Notes: a model not told the origin generated them from the sequence alone. DNA of 64,000 nucleotides from Pseudomonadota bacterium (GCA_018261905.1 JAGTRU010000001.1:470584-534583), one strand, 5' to 3'. Counted from the stretch's first letter, positions 51,806 to 61,485 are shown. Translations and numbers: made by a program.

Positions 51806-53020
51806 ATGGACAACATCAACCAGCAACCCATCGTCCGCAGCCTGCTGGAGAACGACCTCTACAAATTCACCATGTGGCAGGCGCTGCTGCACAGCCACCC
51901 GGGCGCCGAGGCCGAGTACGCCTTCGTCTGTCGCAACGCGCCGGCCTACCCGCTGGCCGAGCTGAAAAACGATGTCGAAGCCGAGCTCGACCGCCTGTGC
52001 ACGTTGAGTTTCGCTGCCGACGAACTCGCCTACTTGCGCAGCCTGCGCTTCATCAAGAGCGATTTTGTCGATTTCCTCTCGGTCTTCCGCTTCCAGCGCC
52101 ACTTCATCGAGGTGACGACCGAAGGCGAGCAGTTACGCGTCGTCGCCCGCGGGCCGCTGGTGCATGTCATGGCCTTCGAGATTTTCGTGCTCTACATCAT
52201 CAACGAGCTGTACTTCCGCCGCCTGCCGCAGGATGACTCGATTCTCGCGACGGCCCGCCAGCGGCTGGCCGACAAGATCGCCCTGGTCAGAAACGACCCC
52301 GAACTGCGCGGGCCCGACGAGACCTTCACCTTCGTCGATTTCGGCCTGCGCCGCCGCTACTCGGGCGCCTGGCACGAGGAAGTCGTCGGCACCCTGGCCC
52401 GCGAGCTGCCGGAACACTTCCCGGGCACCTCGAACGTCTATCTCGCCAAGCAATTCAACCTGGTGCCGATCGGCACGATGGCCCACGAATACCTGCAGGC
52501 CTTCCAGGCCTTCGGTTTCCGCCTGCGCGACTTCCAGAAGGCCTCGCTCGAAGCCTGGGTCCAGGAGTTCCGCGGCGACCTCGGCATCGCGCTGACCGAC
52601 GTGGTCGGCATGGACGCCTTCCTGGCCGATTTCGACCTCTACTTCGCCAAGCTCTTCGACGGCCTGCGCCACGATTCCGGCGACCCGGTGGTCTGGGCCG
52701 AAAAGGCCATCGCCCACTACCAGAAGCTCAACATCGACCCGATGAGCAAGCGTCTGGTCTTTTCCGACGCCCTCGACCTGCCGCGCTCGATCGCCCTGTA
52801 CAAGCGCTTTCTCGGGCGCATCCCGACCTCCTACGGGATCGGCACCAACCTGACCAACGATACGCCGCACCAGGCGCTGAACATCGTCATGAAAATCACC
52901 TCGTGCAACGGCCAGCCGGTTGCCAAGCTCTCCGACTCGCCGGGCAAGACGCTGTGCGAGGACCAGACCTTCCTCGCCTACCTGCGCCAGGTCTTCAGTC
53001 ACCCCGAGGTGAAGTCATGA
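51806..53020 (+). CDS. pncB: Nicotinate phosphoribosyltransferase
   Basis: Forms nicotinate mononucleotide from nicotinate and PRPP with ATP hydrolysis. 404 residues, typical for the bacterial enzyme. Motifs: [23 protein letters not shown] in pieces, [19 protein letters not shown] with the phosphorylated-His region, [22 protein letters not shown], and [16 protein letters not shown]. Preceded by AAGGAGAACGATC. The stop overlaps the nadE start (ATGA). Confidence 0.96.
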   Translation: MDNINQQPIVRSLLENDLYKFTMWQALLHSHPGAEAEYAFVCRNAPAYPLAELKNDVEAELDRLCTLSFAADELAYLRSLRFIKSDFVDFLSVFRFQRHFIEVTTEGEQLRVVARGPLVHVMAFEIFVLYIINELYFRRLPQDDSILATARQRLADKIALVRNDPELRGPDETFTFVDFGLRRRYSGAWHEEVVGTLARELPEHFPGTSNVYLAKQFNLVPIGTMAHEYLQAFQAFGFRLRDFQKASLEAWVQEFRGDLGIALTDVVGMDAFLADFDLYFAKLFDGLRHDSGDPVVWAEKAIAHYQKLNIDPMSKRLVFSDALDLPRSIALYKRFLGRIPTSYGIGTNLTNDTPHQALNIVMKITSCNGQPVAKLSDSPGKTLCEDQTFLAYLRQVFSHPEVKS

Positions 53021-54723
53021 CTGCCCTGCGCATCACCCTCGCCCAACTCAACCCGACGATCGGCGATTTCGCCGGCAATGTCGCGCTGATGCGCGGCGCG
53101 GCGGCCAAGGCCGTGGCCGAACGGGCCCAGATGGTGGTCTTTCCGGAACTCTCGCTGACCGGCTACTCGCCGGGTGACCTGCTCGACGAGCCCGATTTCA
53201 TCGCGCGCGCCGAACAGGCGCTGGCCGAGCTGCTCGCCGCCACGCGGCAGACGCCCGGCCTGGCTTGGGTGGTCGGCGCGCCGATGCGGCGCAGCGGTCC
53301 CGGCAAGGCGCTGGAAAACAGCCTCCTGGTGCTGCGCGACGGCGCCATCGTGCTGCGCTACGCCAAGCAGTTGCTGCCGACCTACAACGTCTTCGACGAG
53401 CGCCGCCACTTCGAGCCCGGCCCGGATGTCGCCAAGGTCCTGCGCATCGGCGACGCCCAGGTCGGCTTCCTGATCTGCGAAGACGGCTGGAACGACAGCG
53501 GCGACGATTACGGCGTCAATCCCTTCAGCCGCCTGGCCGACGCGGCGCCCGACCTGGTCGTCTCGATCAACGCCAGCCCGTCGAATATCGGCAAGCGCGA
53601 GCAGCGCCACGCGCTGTTCGCCGCCGCCAGCCGCCGGCACGGCTTGCCGCTGGTGTACGTGAACCAGGTCGGCGGCCACGACCAGCTGGTCTTCGACGGC
53701 GCTTCCTTCGCGGTGACGCCGGACGACGGCGTCGTCTTCGAAGCGGCGCGCTTCGCGGAATCGGTCGACACGCTGCAACTCGCTGCCGGCCGCTTCCTCG
53801 CCGCCGACGGCGCCGCGCTGCCGCCGGTACCGGCAGACGGCCTGCCGGTCATGGAGTTCTATCGCCGGCAGATCGTCCTCGGCCTGCGCGACTACGCCCG
53901 GCGCTGCGGTTTCAAACAGGCCGTGGTCGGCTCCTCGGGCGGCATCGACAGTGCCCTGACGTTGGCCCTGGCCGTCGAAGCCCTGGGCGCCGACAACGTC
54001 GTCGCGATCACCATGCCCTCGCGCTTTTCGAGCAGCGGCAGCGTGGACGACTCAGCCACGCTGTGCCGCAATCTCGGCATCAGGCTTTGCGAACACCCGA
54101 TCCGCGCCATCGTCAGCCAGTACGAAACCGGCTTCGCCGAAAGCTTCGGCCAGCCGCTGCGCGGCCTGGCGCTGGAAAACCTGCAGGCTCGCGTGCGCGG
54201 CACGCTGCTCATGGAGTATTCCAACAGCTACGGCCACCTGCTGCTGACCACCGGCAACAAGAGCGAAATTTCGGTCGGCTACTGCACGCTGTATGGCGAT
54301 ACCAACGGCGGCCTTGGCCTGATCGGCGACCTCTACAAGACCGAGGTCTTCGAGCTGTGCCGCCACCTCAACGCCAGCGCCGGCCGCGAGCTGATCCCGA
54401 CGGCGATCATCGACAAGGAACCTTCCGCCGAACTGGCGCCCGACCAGCGCGACAGCGATAGCCTGCCGCCCTACCCGGTGCTCGACACCATCCTCAAGGT
54501 ACTGATCGAAGGGACGCGGCTGGGCAATGCCGAGCGGGCCGAGGTCGAAGCCGCCTACGCCGCGCTCACCGCCGGCCCCGACGGCGCCGCCCTGATCGCC
54601 AGAATCCGCCGGATGATCGCCCGCAACGAATACAAACGCCGCCAGGCCCCGCCCATCCTGCGCCTGCGCGGTCGCGCCTTTGGCAACGGCTGGCAGATGC
54701 CGATTGCCGCGAAATACGACTGA
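53017..54723 (+). CDS. nadE: Glutamine-dependent NAD synthetase
   Basis: 568 residues from the ATG at 53017, chosen because GAGGTG precedes it and it couples to the pncB stop. N-terminal nitrilase-type glutaminase with Glu44 ([10 protein letters not shown]), Lys117 (RYAKQLLP) and Cys154 (LICEDGW); C-terminal synthetase with the pyrophosphatase motif [20 protein letters not shown] (about 308-327) and [20 protein letters not shown]. The ammonia released in the first domain amidates the adenylated substrate. Normally acts on NaAD; see the finding on an amidation-first route. Confidence 0.96.
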   Translation: MTALRITLAQLNPTIGDFAGNVALMRGAAAKAVAERAQMVVFPELSLTGYSPGDLLDEPDFIARAEQALAELLAATRQTPGLAWVVGAPMRRSGPGKALENSLLVLRDGAIVLRYAKQLLPTYNVFDERRHFEPGPDVAKVLRIGDAQVGFLICEDGWNDSGDDYGVNPFSRLADAAPDLVVSINASPSNIGKREQRHALFAAASRRHGLPLVYVNQVGGHDQLVFDGASFAVTPDDGVVFEAARFAESVDTLQLAAGRFLAADGAALPPVPADGLPVMEFYRRQIVLGLRDYARRCGFKQAVVGSSGGIDSALTLALAVEALGADNVVAITMPSRFSSSGSVDDSATLCRNLGIRLCEHPIRAIVSQYETGFAESFGQPLRGLALENLQARVRGTLLMEYSNSYGHLLLTTGNKSEISVGYCTLYGDTNGGLGLIGDLYKTEVFELCRHLNASAGRELIPTAIIDKEPSAELAPDQRDSDSLPPYPVLDTILKVLIEGTRLGNAERAEVEAAYAALTAGPDGAALIARIRRMIARNEYKRRQAPPILRLRGRAFGNGWQMPIAAKYD

Positions 54724-54734
54724 GGAGAATGACC

Positions 54735-55757
54735 ATGACCGACAATTTCGACATCGCCGTCCTGATCGGCCGCTTCCAGCCCTTCCACAACGGCCATGCC
54801 GCCCTGCTCGCCCAGGCGCTGGCGACGGCGCCGCGGGTCGTCGTCGTGCTCGGTTCGGCGCACGCGGCACGCAATGCGAAAAACCCCTTCAGTTGGCAGG
54901 AACGGGCGGCGATGATCGCCGCGACGCTCGATGCGGCGACGCAGGAACGGGTTTCTTTCGTGCCGCTGCGCGACTACTACGACGACCGGCGCTGGGGCGA
55001 GGCCGTCATGGCCGCCGTCGCGGCGCAGCATGCGCCGGCCGCCCGCGTCGCCCTGGTCGGCTTTCTCAAGGATGCCTCCAGCCAGTACCTGCAGCGCTTC
55101 CCCGGCTGGACACTGGTGAGCGCGCCGCAAGCCGGCGAAATCGACGCCACGGCCATCCGCCGCATCTGGTTCGAAGGCGAGGACGCAGCGGCGACGCAGG
55201 CCCTGCTCGCCGGCCTGGTGCCGCCGGCCATCGCGCACTATCTCAAGGGCTGGAGCAATCTGCCGGCCTACGCCCAACTGCGCGGCGAACACCAGGCCGT
55301 TGAAGATAGCCGGCGCACCTGGGGCAGCGGCCCGTTCATCACCGTCGATGCCGTGGTCACCGCCGCCGACCACGTCCTGCTCGTCGAACGCGGCCGCGCT
55401 CCCGGCAAAGGACTATGGGCCCTGCCCGGCGGCTTTCTCGACGGCCGCGAGCGGGTGCTGCAAGGCGCCATACGCGAATTGCGCGAGGAAACCGGCCTCG
55501 CCCTGCTCGACTCGACACTGGAAGGCGCGCTCAGCGATGTCGCCGTCTTCGACCACCCGGACCGCAGCCTGCGCGGCCGCACCATCACCCACGCCCACCG
55601 CTTCGACCTCGGCCCCTGCCGCCTGCCCGAAGTCGCCGGCGCCGACGACGCCGCCCTGGCACGCTGGGTGCCGATTGGCGAACTAAGCGGGATGGAGGGG
55701 CTGTTTTTCGAGGACCATTTCAATATCCTCGATCATTTTCTGGGGATCAAGGCATGA
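54735..55757 (+). CDS. nadM: Bifunctional NMN adenylyltransferase / Nudix hydrolase (NadM-Nudix)
   Basis: 340 residues from the ATG at 54735 (AGGAG at proper spacing; an ATG at 54729 is too close to it). N-terminal nucleotidylyltransferase domain with GRFQPFHNGH (GxFxPxHxGH) and the IDATAIRR motif that binds the phosphates. C-terminal Nudix domain with a complete box: GGFLDGRERVLQGA, then IRELREETGL (GX5EX7REUXEEXGU), so an active ADP-ribose type pyrophosphatase. Such fusions are known in cyanobacteria and Francisella and favour NMN over NaMN. Last gene of the NAD operon. Confidence 0.93.
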   Translation: MTDNFDIAVLIGRFQPFHNGHAALLAQALATAPRVVVVLGSAHAARNAKNPFSWQERAAMIAATLDAATQERVSFVPLRDYYDDRRWGEAVMAAVAAQHAPAARVALVGFLKDASSQYLQRFPGWTLVSAPQAGEIDATAIRRIWFEGEDAAATQALLAGLVPPAIAHYLKGWSNLPAYAQLRGEHQAVEDSRRTWGSGPFITVDAVVTAADHVLLVERGRAPGKGLWALPGGFLDGRERVLQGAIRELREETGLALLDSTLEGALSDVAVFDHPDRSLRGRTITHAHRFDLGPCRLPEVAGADDAALARWVPIGELSGMEGLFFEDHFNILDHFLGIKA

Positions 55758-55968
55758 AGTTGGCAACCAAAGCATCGTTCTGAGCAGGCACTCATAGTAA
55801 GTGGTGCCACAAAGTCGTTCGCAGATTTCACTTGAGCATGTTTGATGAATGGATCAAATTCAGAGAGGATGCGAGAATAGATACGCAAAACGTATAGGGA
55901 AGGCTACTAGTTCGATGCCAGGCTTCCCCTAGCGAGAGCTAAGAGACCATCACAAAAGGATTTTCTTC

Positions 55969-57006
55969 ATGGCAAATATCAAAGCTACGTTCTTGGAGGT
56001 AGCTCAAGGCAAGCGAAAGTTTTTTCTTACGAAATTGCCAGCCAAAATCGTTGCAAAAATTAGCTACGCTGCTGTACGAGGACGCGATAGCGAGGTAGGA
56101 GCCATCCAGCGTGTATTAAATACGTCTCGAATCACAGGGATTAAGGCGTTTACCTTGGCGGGCGGCGACTATCCAAACGCCATTGTTCTTAACTGGGTGA
56201 GCCAGAGTAACAAGATCAAGCGCTCAACGAAGGAAATCAGTTTCGCTGACGATGATGACTCCGCTCAGATCATTGATGGACAGCATCGCGTTGCAGGCAT
56301 TCGCGCAGCCATTGAGGAAAAGAAAGCCATAGGTGAGCTAGAACTTCCAGTGGTCATTTACAGCGGCCTTACTACTAAGGAATGCGCCGACATATTTTTG
56401 GCGATTAACGAAGAACAGAAGCCAGCACCGAGAAGTCTAGTTTTTGACCTATTCGGTCTTGCAAGTAGTGAGCTAGTTGATCCGGCAGCGGTACGTGCGC
56501 GCGACATTGCACTGTTCCTGAATGAAGACTTAAACTCACCATACAACGACGAAATCAAGCTGCCCGGTGGAAAGATGCGCAAGGGGGGCATTGCGCTATC
56601 GACGGCTGTCGTCGCAATAAAGCCGCTCGTCGAAGATAAAGGCTCTTTCGACCAAATCGGCTTGACCAATCTTGAAGATCAGCGTCGCGTGATTCTCAAC
56701 CTATTTTTAGCATTGCAATCAAAATACGGTGAACAATGGGACGACAAAGACAATGCTTTTTTATGGGCTGCCGGATTCACAGCTGCGCTACAGTTTCTTC
56801 ATTTGAAACTGATGCCTTATTGCAGCGGTAAGCAATCATTCGAGCAAAGCACCATTGAGCAGGCGATCACGTTGGATGGCGACAGTCTGATTCGACAGTC
56901 CGATATTAAGGGCTATGGGGGGAGCAAGGCTTCTAGCGAGGTATATGCTCGTTTACTCAAGGCATTCCGGCCTCAGCAGCAAAATCCTGCCAAGTTCAAA
57001 ATTTAA
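55969..57006 (+). CDS. DGQHR-domain protein (DndB-related)
   Basis: 345 residues. The signature IIDGQHRVAGIRAAIEE places DGQHR at about 103-107; further family marks are LPVVIYSGLTTKECADIFLAINEEQKP in pieces, and TKLPAKIVAKISYAAVRGRDS near the N-terminus. DndB, the best-known member, regulates DNA phosphorothioation genes; many others are orphan island genes with presumed defence or DNA-binding roles. Codon use is AT-rich relative to the host and the gene stands in a 2-kb insert with one partner, without dndC-E. TTCTTC and AAAGGATTTTCTTC precede the ATG. Confidence 0.88.
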   Translation: MANIKATFLEVAQGKRKFFLTKLPAKIVAKISYAAVRGRDSEVGAIQRVLNTSRITGIKAFTLAGGDYPNAIVLNWVSQSNKIKRSTKEISFADDDDSAQIIDGQHRVAGIRAAIEEKKAIGELELPVVIYSGLTTKECADIFLAINEEQKPAPRSLVFDLFGLASSELVDPAAVRARDIALFLNEDLNSPYNDEIKLPGGKMRKGGIALSTAVVAIKPLVEDKGSFDQIGLTNLEDQRRVILNLFLALQSKYGEQWDDKDNAFLWAAGFTAALQFLHLKLMPYCSGKQSFEQSTIEQAITLDGDSLIRQSDIKGYGGSKASSEVYARLLKAFRPQQQNPAKFKI

Positions 57007-57017
57007 GCCTAAAAGGC

Positions 57018-57770
57018 ATGCATCACGCGCAATCACAAATCAGCTCAATGGGGAGTGGAGGTGGGTTCTTGGACCGACCTTTGTCCGCCAGAGAAGCCAC
57101 GAACGTCGAACAGATACTTCGTGTAGATGCGACAAACTATCTGTACTCGGCCTGCGTTTCAATCGGCGATGCACTTCACGGAATTGACCGTTCGCTGTTT
57201 ACTTGGGCGACGGTCAAACTGTACTACTCTAGTTTCTATTTACTGCGCAGCCTACTAGCCTTATCCGGACGTGTATTGCTTTATGACGGGACAAAGCCTC
57301 GCACCCTAATTTGCAAGCCCGGAGAAAAGCCCAATCCGCTCGGTGGAACTAGAGGTACCCATCAGGCAGTCATCACCTATTTCGCGAAGTCTTTTCCTAA
57401 TAGCCCATTGCTTTCGCAGGACATCGTTAGTGAGGCCCCGTTTAAATGGTTAATGCGTCAACGCGAAGAAGCCAACTACGTAGCAGGGCGGTTTGGGGAC
57501 CCACAATGCCCCATTAATTTTTTATCGATTGTGCGCTCAGGTGTTCGCCGATCAACGGCTGAATACATTTCAGACAACACATATCTCTACGCGTTTGACC
57601 CTGCCCACGCGATCCTTGCACTTCCGGTTGAGACGTTAAAACAGGTAATAGCTCACCCGAATCTAGATATCACCGCCAATACAGAAATGGATGCTCAGCG
57701 CCTTCTTCGTTCTCTGTTTGCTGACAAGGCTGGCCCTATGCGGGATATGCTCGCATTGCTAAGAATCTAA
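57018..57770 (+). CDS. Unrecognised all-helical partner of the DGQHR protein
   Basis: 250 residues, 11 bases after the DGQHR gene and same base composition, so co-acquired and co-transcribed. After a loose N-terminus come DATNYLYSACVSIGDALHGI and FTWATVKLYYSSFYLLRSLLAL, which recall the helical hairpin of HEPN and related nucleotidyltransferase-partner proteins, and RQREEANYVAGRFG, similar in position to their second helix. The R-x4-6-H catalytic motif of HEPN ribonucleases is absent. Function unknown; the fold is a guess by eye. Confidence 0.7.
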   Translation: MHHAQSQISSMGSGGGFLDRPLSAREATNVEQILRVDATNYLYSACVSIGDALHGIDRSLFTWATVKLYYSSFYLLRSLLALSGRVLLYDGTKPRTLICKPGEKPNPLGGTRGTHQAVITYFAKSFPNSPLLSQDIVSEAPFKWLMRQREEANYVAGRFGDPQCPINFLSIVRSGVRRSTAEYISDNTYLYAFDPAHAILALPVETLKQVIAHPNLDITANTEMDAQRLLRSLFADKAGPMRDMLALLRI

Positions 57771-57857
57771 GGATTACACATGACCACGCCATCATGGACG
57801 CTCTCAAAAACCAGCCCGGCGTCAAAACCCAAGCCAAGAAATTAACCGTAATCAAAC

Positions 57858-57897
57858 GGGTCAGAGAGACTTTCAGAATTTAAATGCTTCTGGCCCC
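57858..57897 (+). repeat. Dispersed hairpin repeat, copy B
   Basis: GGGTCAGAG (57858-57866), an AT-rich middle (containing AATTTAAATG) and CTTCTGGCCCC (57887-57897), then TTTGGCT. It stands at the right edge of the AT-rich two-gene island. Between the partner gene and this copy a short frame (57793-57884) exists without recognisable features. Confidence 0.65.
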
Positions 57898-58016
57898 TTT
57901 GGCTCGCCCAGTACGTGCCCCAGCGCGCAGATCCAAGGCCATGCCACGCGCACCATGCCGTACCGAACGGAGCGACAGTAGAATGCCCATCACGCGTGCC
58001 CCCAAGGGAGTAACCA

Positions 58017-59177
58017 ATGGATCGGCGCAAATTCATTCGTCTGACCGGTGGCGGCATCATCGTTGCTGCCGCTGCAGCATCCGCCGGCTGCACTCAGCAC
58101 ATGCCTGCCGCCGCCATCGAGCCGTGGCAGGGCCCCGGCCAGGAAAGCGATGTGCGGCGCTGGATACTCGGCTACGCGATCCTGGCGCCGCATTCGCACA
58201 ACCTGCAATCCTGGCTGGTCGATCTGCGCAGGCCGGACGAGATTCTGCTGCGCTGCGACCTCGCCCGCCTGCTGCCCGAGGCCGATCCGTTCTCGCGGCA
58301 GATCATGATGAGCCACGGCACTTTCCTGGAACTGCTGGATATCGCGGCGCGTGAACGAGGACTGAGGGCCGACATCTCGCTGTTTCCGGAGGGGCCGTTC
58401 GGCCCTTCGACGCTCGACCAAAGGCCCGTCGCCCGCATCCGCCTGGTGGCCGATCCCACGCTGGCCAAGGACCCGCTGTTCGCGCAGATTCTGCATCGTC
58501 GCACCAACCGCAGCGCCTATGACGCAGCCCGCCCGGTGCCGCCGGACGCCTGGGCGGCGATGACGGAGAGCGTCAAGCCGCATTCACTGCGTTTTGGCTT
58601 CGCCGGTCTGGATCAGTCCGATTTGCTGCGGCGCCACCGCGCCATTGCTGCCGCGGCATGGCGCATCGAACTGACCACGCCGCGCGTGATCATGGAGACT
58701 TACAAGGTATTGCGCGTCGGCGCCACGGAGATCGAACAGCACCGGGATGGCTTGTTCGTGCTTGATCGCATTCCGGTGCTGATGAGCAAGATCGGGCTGT
58801 TCGACCGCAGCCAGCCGCCGGCGCCGGATGACTACGCGACGACCAGCCAGATCAAGGATTTCAACGCCAAGCTCGAAGCAACGCCGGGTTTTCTGTGGAT
58901 GGTGAGCGAGGGCAATGACCGGGTGACCCAGATCAACGCGGGCCGCGCCTACCTCCGGGTGCAGCTCGCCGCCACCGCCGCCGGCATCGCGCTGCAGCCA
59001 CTGTCGCAGGCCTTGCAGGAATATCCGGAGCAGGCGCAGCCCTACGCCGAGATTCGCAGCCTGCTGGGTGCGACGCAAGCCAACCGCACCGTGCAGATGT
59101 GGGCCCGTGCCGGTTTTGCGCCACCGGTCGGCCCGGCGCCGCGGCGCGGCGTGGACGCGCAGTTGATCCGGGCCTGA
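58017..59177 (+). CDS. Tat-exported nitroreductase-like lipoprotein
   Basis: 386 residues. Twin-arginine signal MDRRKFIRLTGGG followed by a lipobox-like SAGC, so exported folded, with cofactor, and lipid-anchored. The mature part looks like the nitroreductase/Acg group: YAILAPHSHNLQSWLVDL (the APSxxNxQPW type FMN motif), ILHRRTNRSAYDAARPVPP (RRTxRxxF type) and LQLAATAAGIALQPLSQAL. FMN binding is likely, substrate unknown. Four bases before the next gene, with which it forms a pair. Confidence 0.82.
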   Translation: MDRRKFIRLTGGGIIVAAAAASAGCTQHMPAAAIEPWQGPGQESDVRRWILGYAILAPHSHNLQSWLVDLRRPDEILLRCDLARLLPEADPFSRQIMMSHGTFLELLDIAARERGLRADISLFPEGPFGPSTLDQRPVARIRLVADPTLAKDPLFAQILHRRTNRSAYDAARPVPPDAWAAMTESVKPHSLRFGFAGLDQSDLLRRHRAIAAAAWRIELTTPRVIMETYKVLRVGATEIEQHRDGLFVLDRIPVLMSKIGLFDRSQPPAPDDYATTSQIKDFNAKLEATPGFLWMVSEGNDRVTQINAGRAYLRVQLAATAAGIALQPLSQALQEYPEQAQPYAEIRSLLGATQANRTVQMWARAGFAPPVGPAPRRGVDAQLIRA

Positions 59178-59181
59178 ACCG

Positions 59182-60030
59182 ATGCTGACTTGGGGCTTCA
59201 TCCTGATCGCGATGGTGCTTTCGGCCGCCGCTGGTACGGTGATGCTGGGCCGGCGGCGCTGGCAGCGCGAGACCGCCGCCCGGCGCACGATGATGCGGGC
59301 CGCTTGTTTCCCCTCGTCCGTGGCGACCTATGACCGGCGCGAAATCGAAGCGCTGCCGCCGCCCGTCAAGCGCTACTTTGAAGCTGCGTTGCAGGACGGC
59401 CAGGCCATGGTCGCCAGCGTTCGCTTCGCGCAGCAAGGGCAGTTCCGGCAGGACGAGAAGAAGGACACTTGGCAGCCGTTCCGGGCAACCCAACTGGCGA
59501 CCATGCATCCTCCCGGTTTCGACTGGGACGCGCGGATCAGGATGGCGCCGGGGCTTGATGTCTGGGTTCGCGACGCCTATGCCCTGGGTGTCGGCTCCTT
59601 GCGTGCTTCGCTACTCGGCGTCCTGACCGTGGCCGACCTGCACGACACCGCGGCGTCGGCACGCGGCGAGTTGATGCGCTACCTCGCCGAAGCGGCCTGG
59701 TACCCGACCGCCCTGCTGCCCAGCCAGGGCGTACTCTGGGAGGGCATCGACGAGGCGTCGGCGCGCGCGACGCTTGGCGATGGGACGACCACGGTCACGC
59801 TGGAGTTCAGATTCGGGACGGACGGCTTGATCGCGTCGGTTTGGGCTGAATCCCGCCCGCGATCAGAAACCGAGGCAGCGCCGTGGCTGTGTCGTATCAG
59901 TTGCTACGAGCAACGGGGTGGCATGCGCGTCCCGGCTCTGGGCGAAGTCGAATGGGAATTGCCGAGCGGGCCGGCGCCGTACTTTCGCGGGCGCATGACG
60001 GACATCGACTATGAGTTCGCGACTCGCTGA
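59182..60030 (+). CDS. DUF6544/DUF6920-like membrane-anchored protein
   Basis: 282 residues. One N-terminal membrane helix (TWGFILIAMVLSAAAGTVML, about 3-22), then a soluble domain with LPPPVKRYFEAALQDGQ, VRFAQQGQFRQ, WQPFRATQLATMHPPGFDW, MRYLAEAAWYPTALLPSQGV and GEVEWELPSGPAPYFRGRM. These blocks match a family of unknown function seen in many soil bacteria. Overlaps in transcription with the Tat lipoprotein before it, so the two may act together at the cell envelope. Confidence 0.7.
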   Translation: MLTWGFILIAMVLSAAAGTVMLGRRRWQRETAARRTMMRAACFPSSVATYDRREIEALPPPVKRYFEAALQDGQAMVASVRFAQQGQFRQDEKKDTWQPFRATQLATMHPPGFDWDARIRMAPGLDVWVRDAYALGVGSLRASLLGVLTVADLHDTAASARGELMRYLAEAAWYPTALLPSQGVLWEGIDEASARATLGDGTTTVTLEFRFGTDGLIASVWAESRPRSETEAAPWLCRISCYEQRGGMRVPALGEVEWELPSGPAPYFRGRMTDIDYEFATR

Positions 60031-60100
60031 TCGGGCCGCCATCGAGTCAGCCTCCATGGCCCCGCTGCCGAGAAATCGGCCGGCCCGGCCATGAAATAAT

Positions 60101-60141
60101 GGGGCCAGAGTGATTTGCGAAAATTGAATGTCTCTGGCCCC
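60101..60141 (+). repeat. Dispersed hairpin repeat, copy C (best preserved)
   Basis: GGGGCCAGAG (60101-60110) and CTCTGGCCCC (60132-60141) are perfectly complementary 10-base arms around a 21-base AT-rich loop, followed by ATTGGCT. Located 70 bases after a CDS end in a convergent gap. Confidence 0.75.
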
Positions 60142-60162
60142 ATTGGCTACTCGCCGCTCTTC

Positions 60163-60732
60163 CTAGGCGTCGATACGGATGTGAATGGGCAGCAGGTCAA
60201 AACTGGCGCTTTGCCAGCCGGAGAAGAGGTTGTAATAGGAGGCGGTACCGCGGAAGTGGATGTTGAAGTACTTGTCGCCCTTCTCGTCCTTTTCGAAGTT
60301 AGCCGAATAGCCGATCTTGAGCTTGGCAAGGTTCAGAAAGTTGTATTCCCAGTCGTAACCAATGTTGTGGTTACCGAAGTCGTAGGCCAAGGTTTGCACC
60401 GGGATGCCGAAAAAGACCGGCGTGAATTCCAGGTGCGCAACCCAATCGTCTTCACCGGACTCGCTGGTGGTCACCGTGAGCCCCACCTTGCCTTTCATGC
60501 CGATGACTTCCCAAATGGTGAAGTCGAAATCCTGCGACCAGGAGCCGGTCGCGTCGGCCGGCACGCCCTCGCTGACAACAAGCCGCGGCTCCGGGGCCGT
60601 CGGAATGGTTGCATAGGCTGACGCCACCTTATCCTTCAGGACGTCAACGTTGATATTTAGCTTGGCCGCCAACTTTTCCCAATCGGCGGCAGGGACTTGA
60701 GAAGCTAGTGCATTTGCGACATCGATACTCAT
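60163..60732 (-). CDS. Hypothetical soluble beta-rich protein
   Basis: 189 residues from the ATG at 60732 with AGGAG before it. The N-terminus is helical (ANALASQVPAADWEKLAAKLNIN), the rest strongly beta-rich with many aromatic residues: FDFTIWEVIGMKGKVGLTV, HLEFTPVFFGIPVQTLAYDF, IGYDWEYNFLNLAKLKIGY. No signal peptide, so cytoplasmic unless exported by another route. Family not recognised; the pattern of alternating strands suggests a barrel or sandwich. Confidence 0.7.
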   Translation of the reverse strand: MSIDVANALASQVPAADWEKLAAKLNINVDVLKDKVASAYATIPTAPEPRLVVSEGVPADATGSWSQDFDFTIWEVIGMKGKVGLTVTTSESGEDDWVAHLEFTPVFFGIPVQTLAYDFGNHNIGYDWEYNFLNLAKLKIGYSANFEKDEKGDKYFNIHFRGTASYYNLFSGWQSASFDLLPIHIRIDA

Positions 60733-61104
60733 GGCGAAATCTCCTGCAATGGATCGGCCTTGGCTTCGACTACCCGGAGTCCGGCCGGCCAAGGCCTGGC
60801 GGCGAACCCAGAGAGCATTCCAAAGGATATGCCTTTCGAATTATGCACCTAGCCTGCGCCGCATGAGCCGTATTTACACGTTCAGGTAAATACCATACCG
60901 CTCCGTTCAAAATGAATACAGGTCGACAACGCCAAGATCGTCTGCCAGCGCAGGGATGGCGTGTGGAGTGAATCAAGGCAGATATCGCAGGGAACGCCGC
61001 TGGATACCGCTGGCGGAGACACGCGGTGGATTAATTCAAGATCTATGCTGATCAGCAATGAACAGGCAAAGCAGGTGCAACGTCGAAACGCCAACCCCAA
61101 ACGC
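60733..61104. other. Intergenic region without a called gene
   Basis: 372 bases between two minus-strand genes. Holds the upstream region of the beta-rich protein and, at 60961-61045, two imperfect direct repeats of about 20 bases beginning GTGGAGTGAATCAAGG and GTGGATTAATTCAAG. Short frames on either strand have no family features. No terminator hairpin with T-run was seen. Confidence 0.5.
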
Positions 61105-61305
61105 TTACTTCCGGTCGATCTGGATGCTTTCCTTGCTGCCGCTGTTGGCGACGGAAACCATGATGCCGATCCCGATCAGGATAACGACACCGATCAAGGT
61201 CCAGGTTGTGCCAATACTTTCCAGAATGCCCAGCTTCCACAGTGCAGCCAGAATACCGCCCACCAGGAAGACAAAACCGACGAGATACATCCCGGCCCAT
61301 TTCAT
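61105..61305 (-). CDS. Small membrane protein with two helices
   Basis: 66 residues from the ATG at 61305 with GAGGAG seven bases before it. Helices KWAGMYLVGFVFLVGGILAAL (about 2-22) and TWTLIGVVILIGIGIMVSVA (about 34-53), short charged tail. Good ribosome-binding site and hydrophobic pattern support a real gene. Function unknown. Confidence 0.7.
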   Translation of the reverse strand: MKWAGMYLVGFVFLVGGILAALWKLGILESIGTTWTLIGVVILIGIGIMVSVANSGSKESIQIDRK

Positions 61306-61485
61306 ATCAAGCTCCTCAGATCTGATCGCCAACCTGGCACGGGAGCAACGAGAAAAGCTGTTCGCCGGGCTGACCTGCCCGCGCCAATGCTCGGGATCGC
61401 CGCACCGGCCCGTTGCTCAATAGCGCAGCATAGGTGGTGCGGCAGGGCGGAATCGGTGCGCTGACGCACGCTGGGCGAAGCCCGG

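Noticed and set aside
57793..57884. Short frame MDALKNQPGVKTQAKKL... after the island, perhaps a fragment of a larger gene
   Set aside because: Only about 30 codons, runs into the hairpin repeat, and cannot be assigned to any family with confidence.
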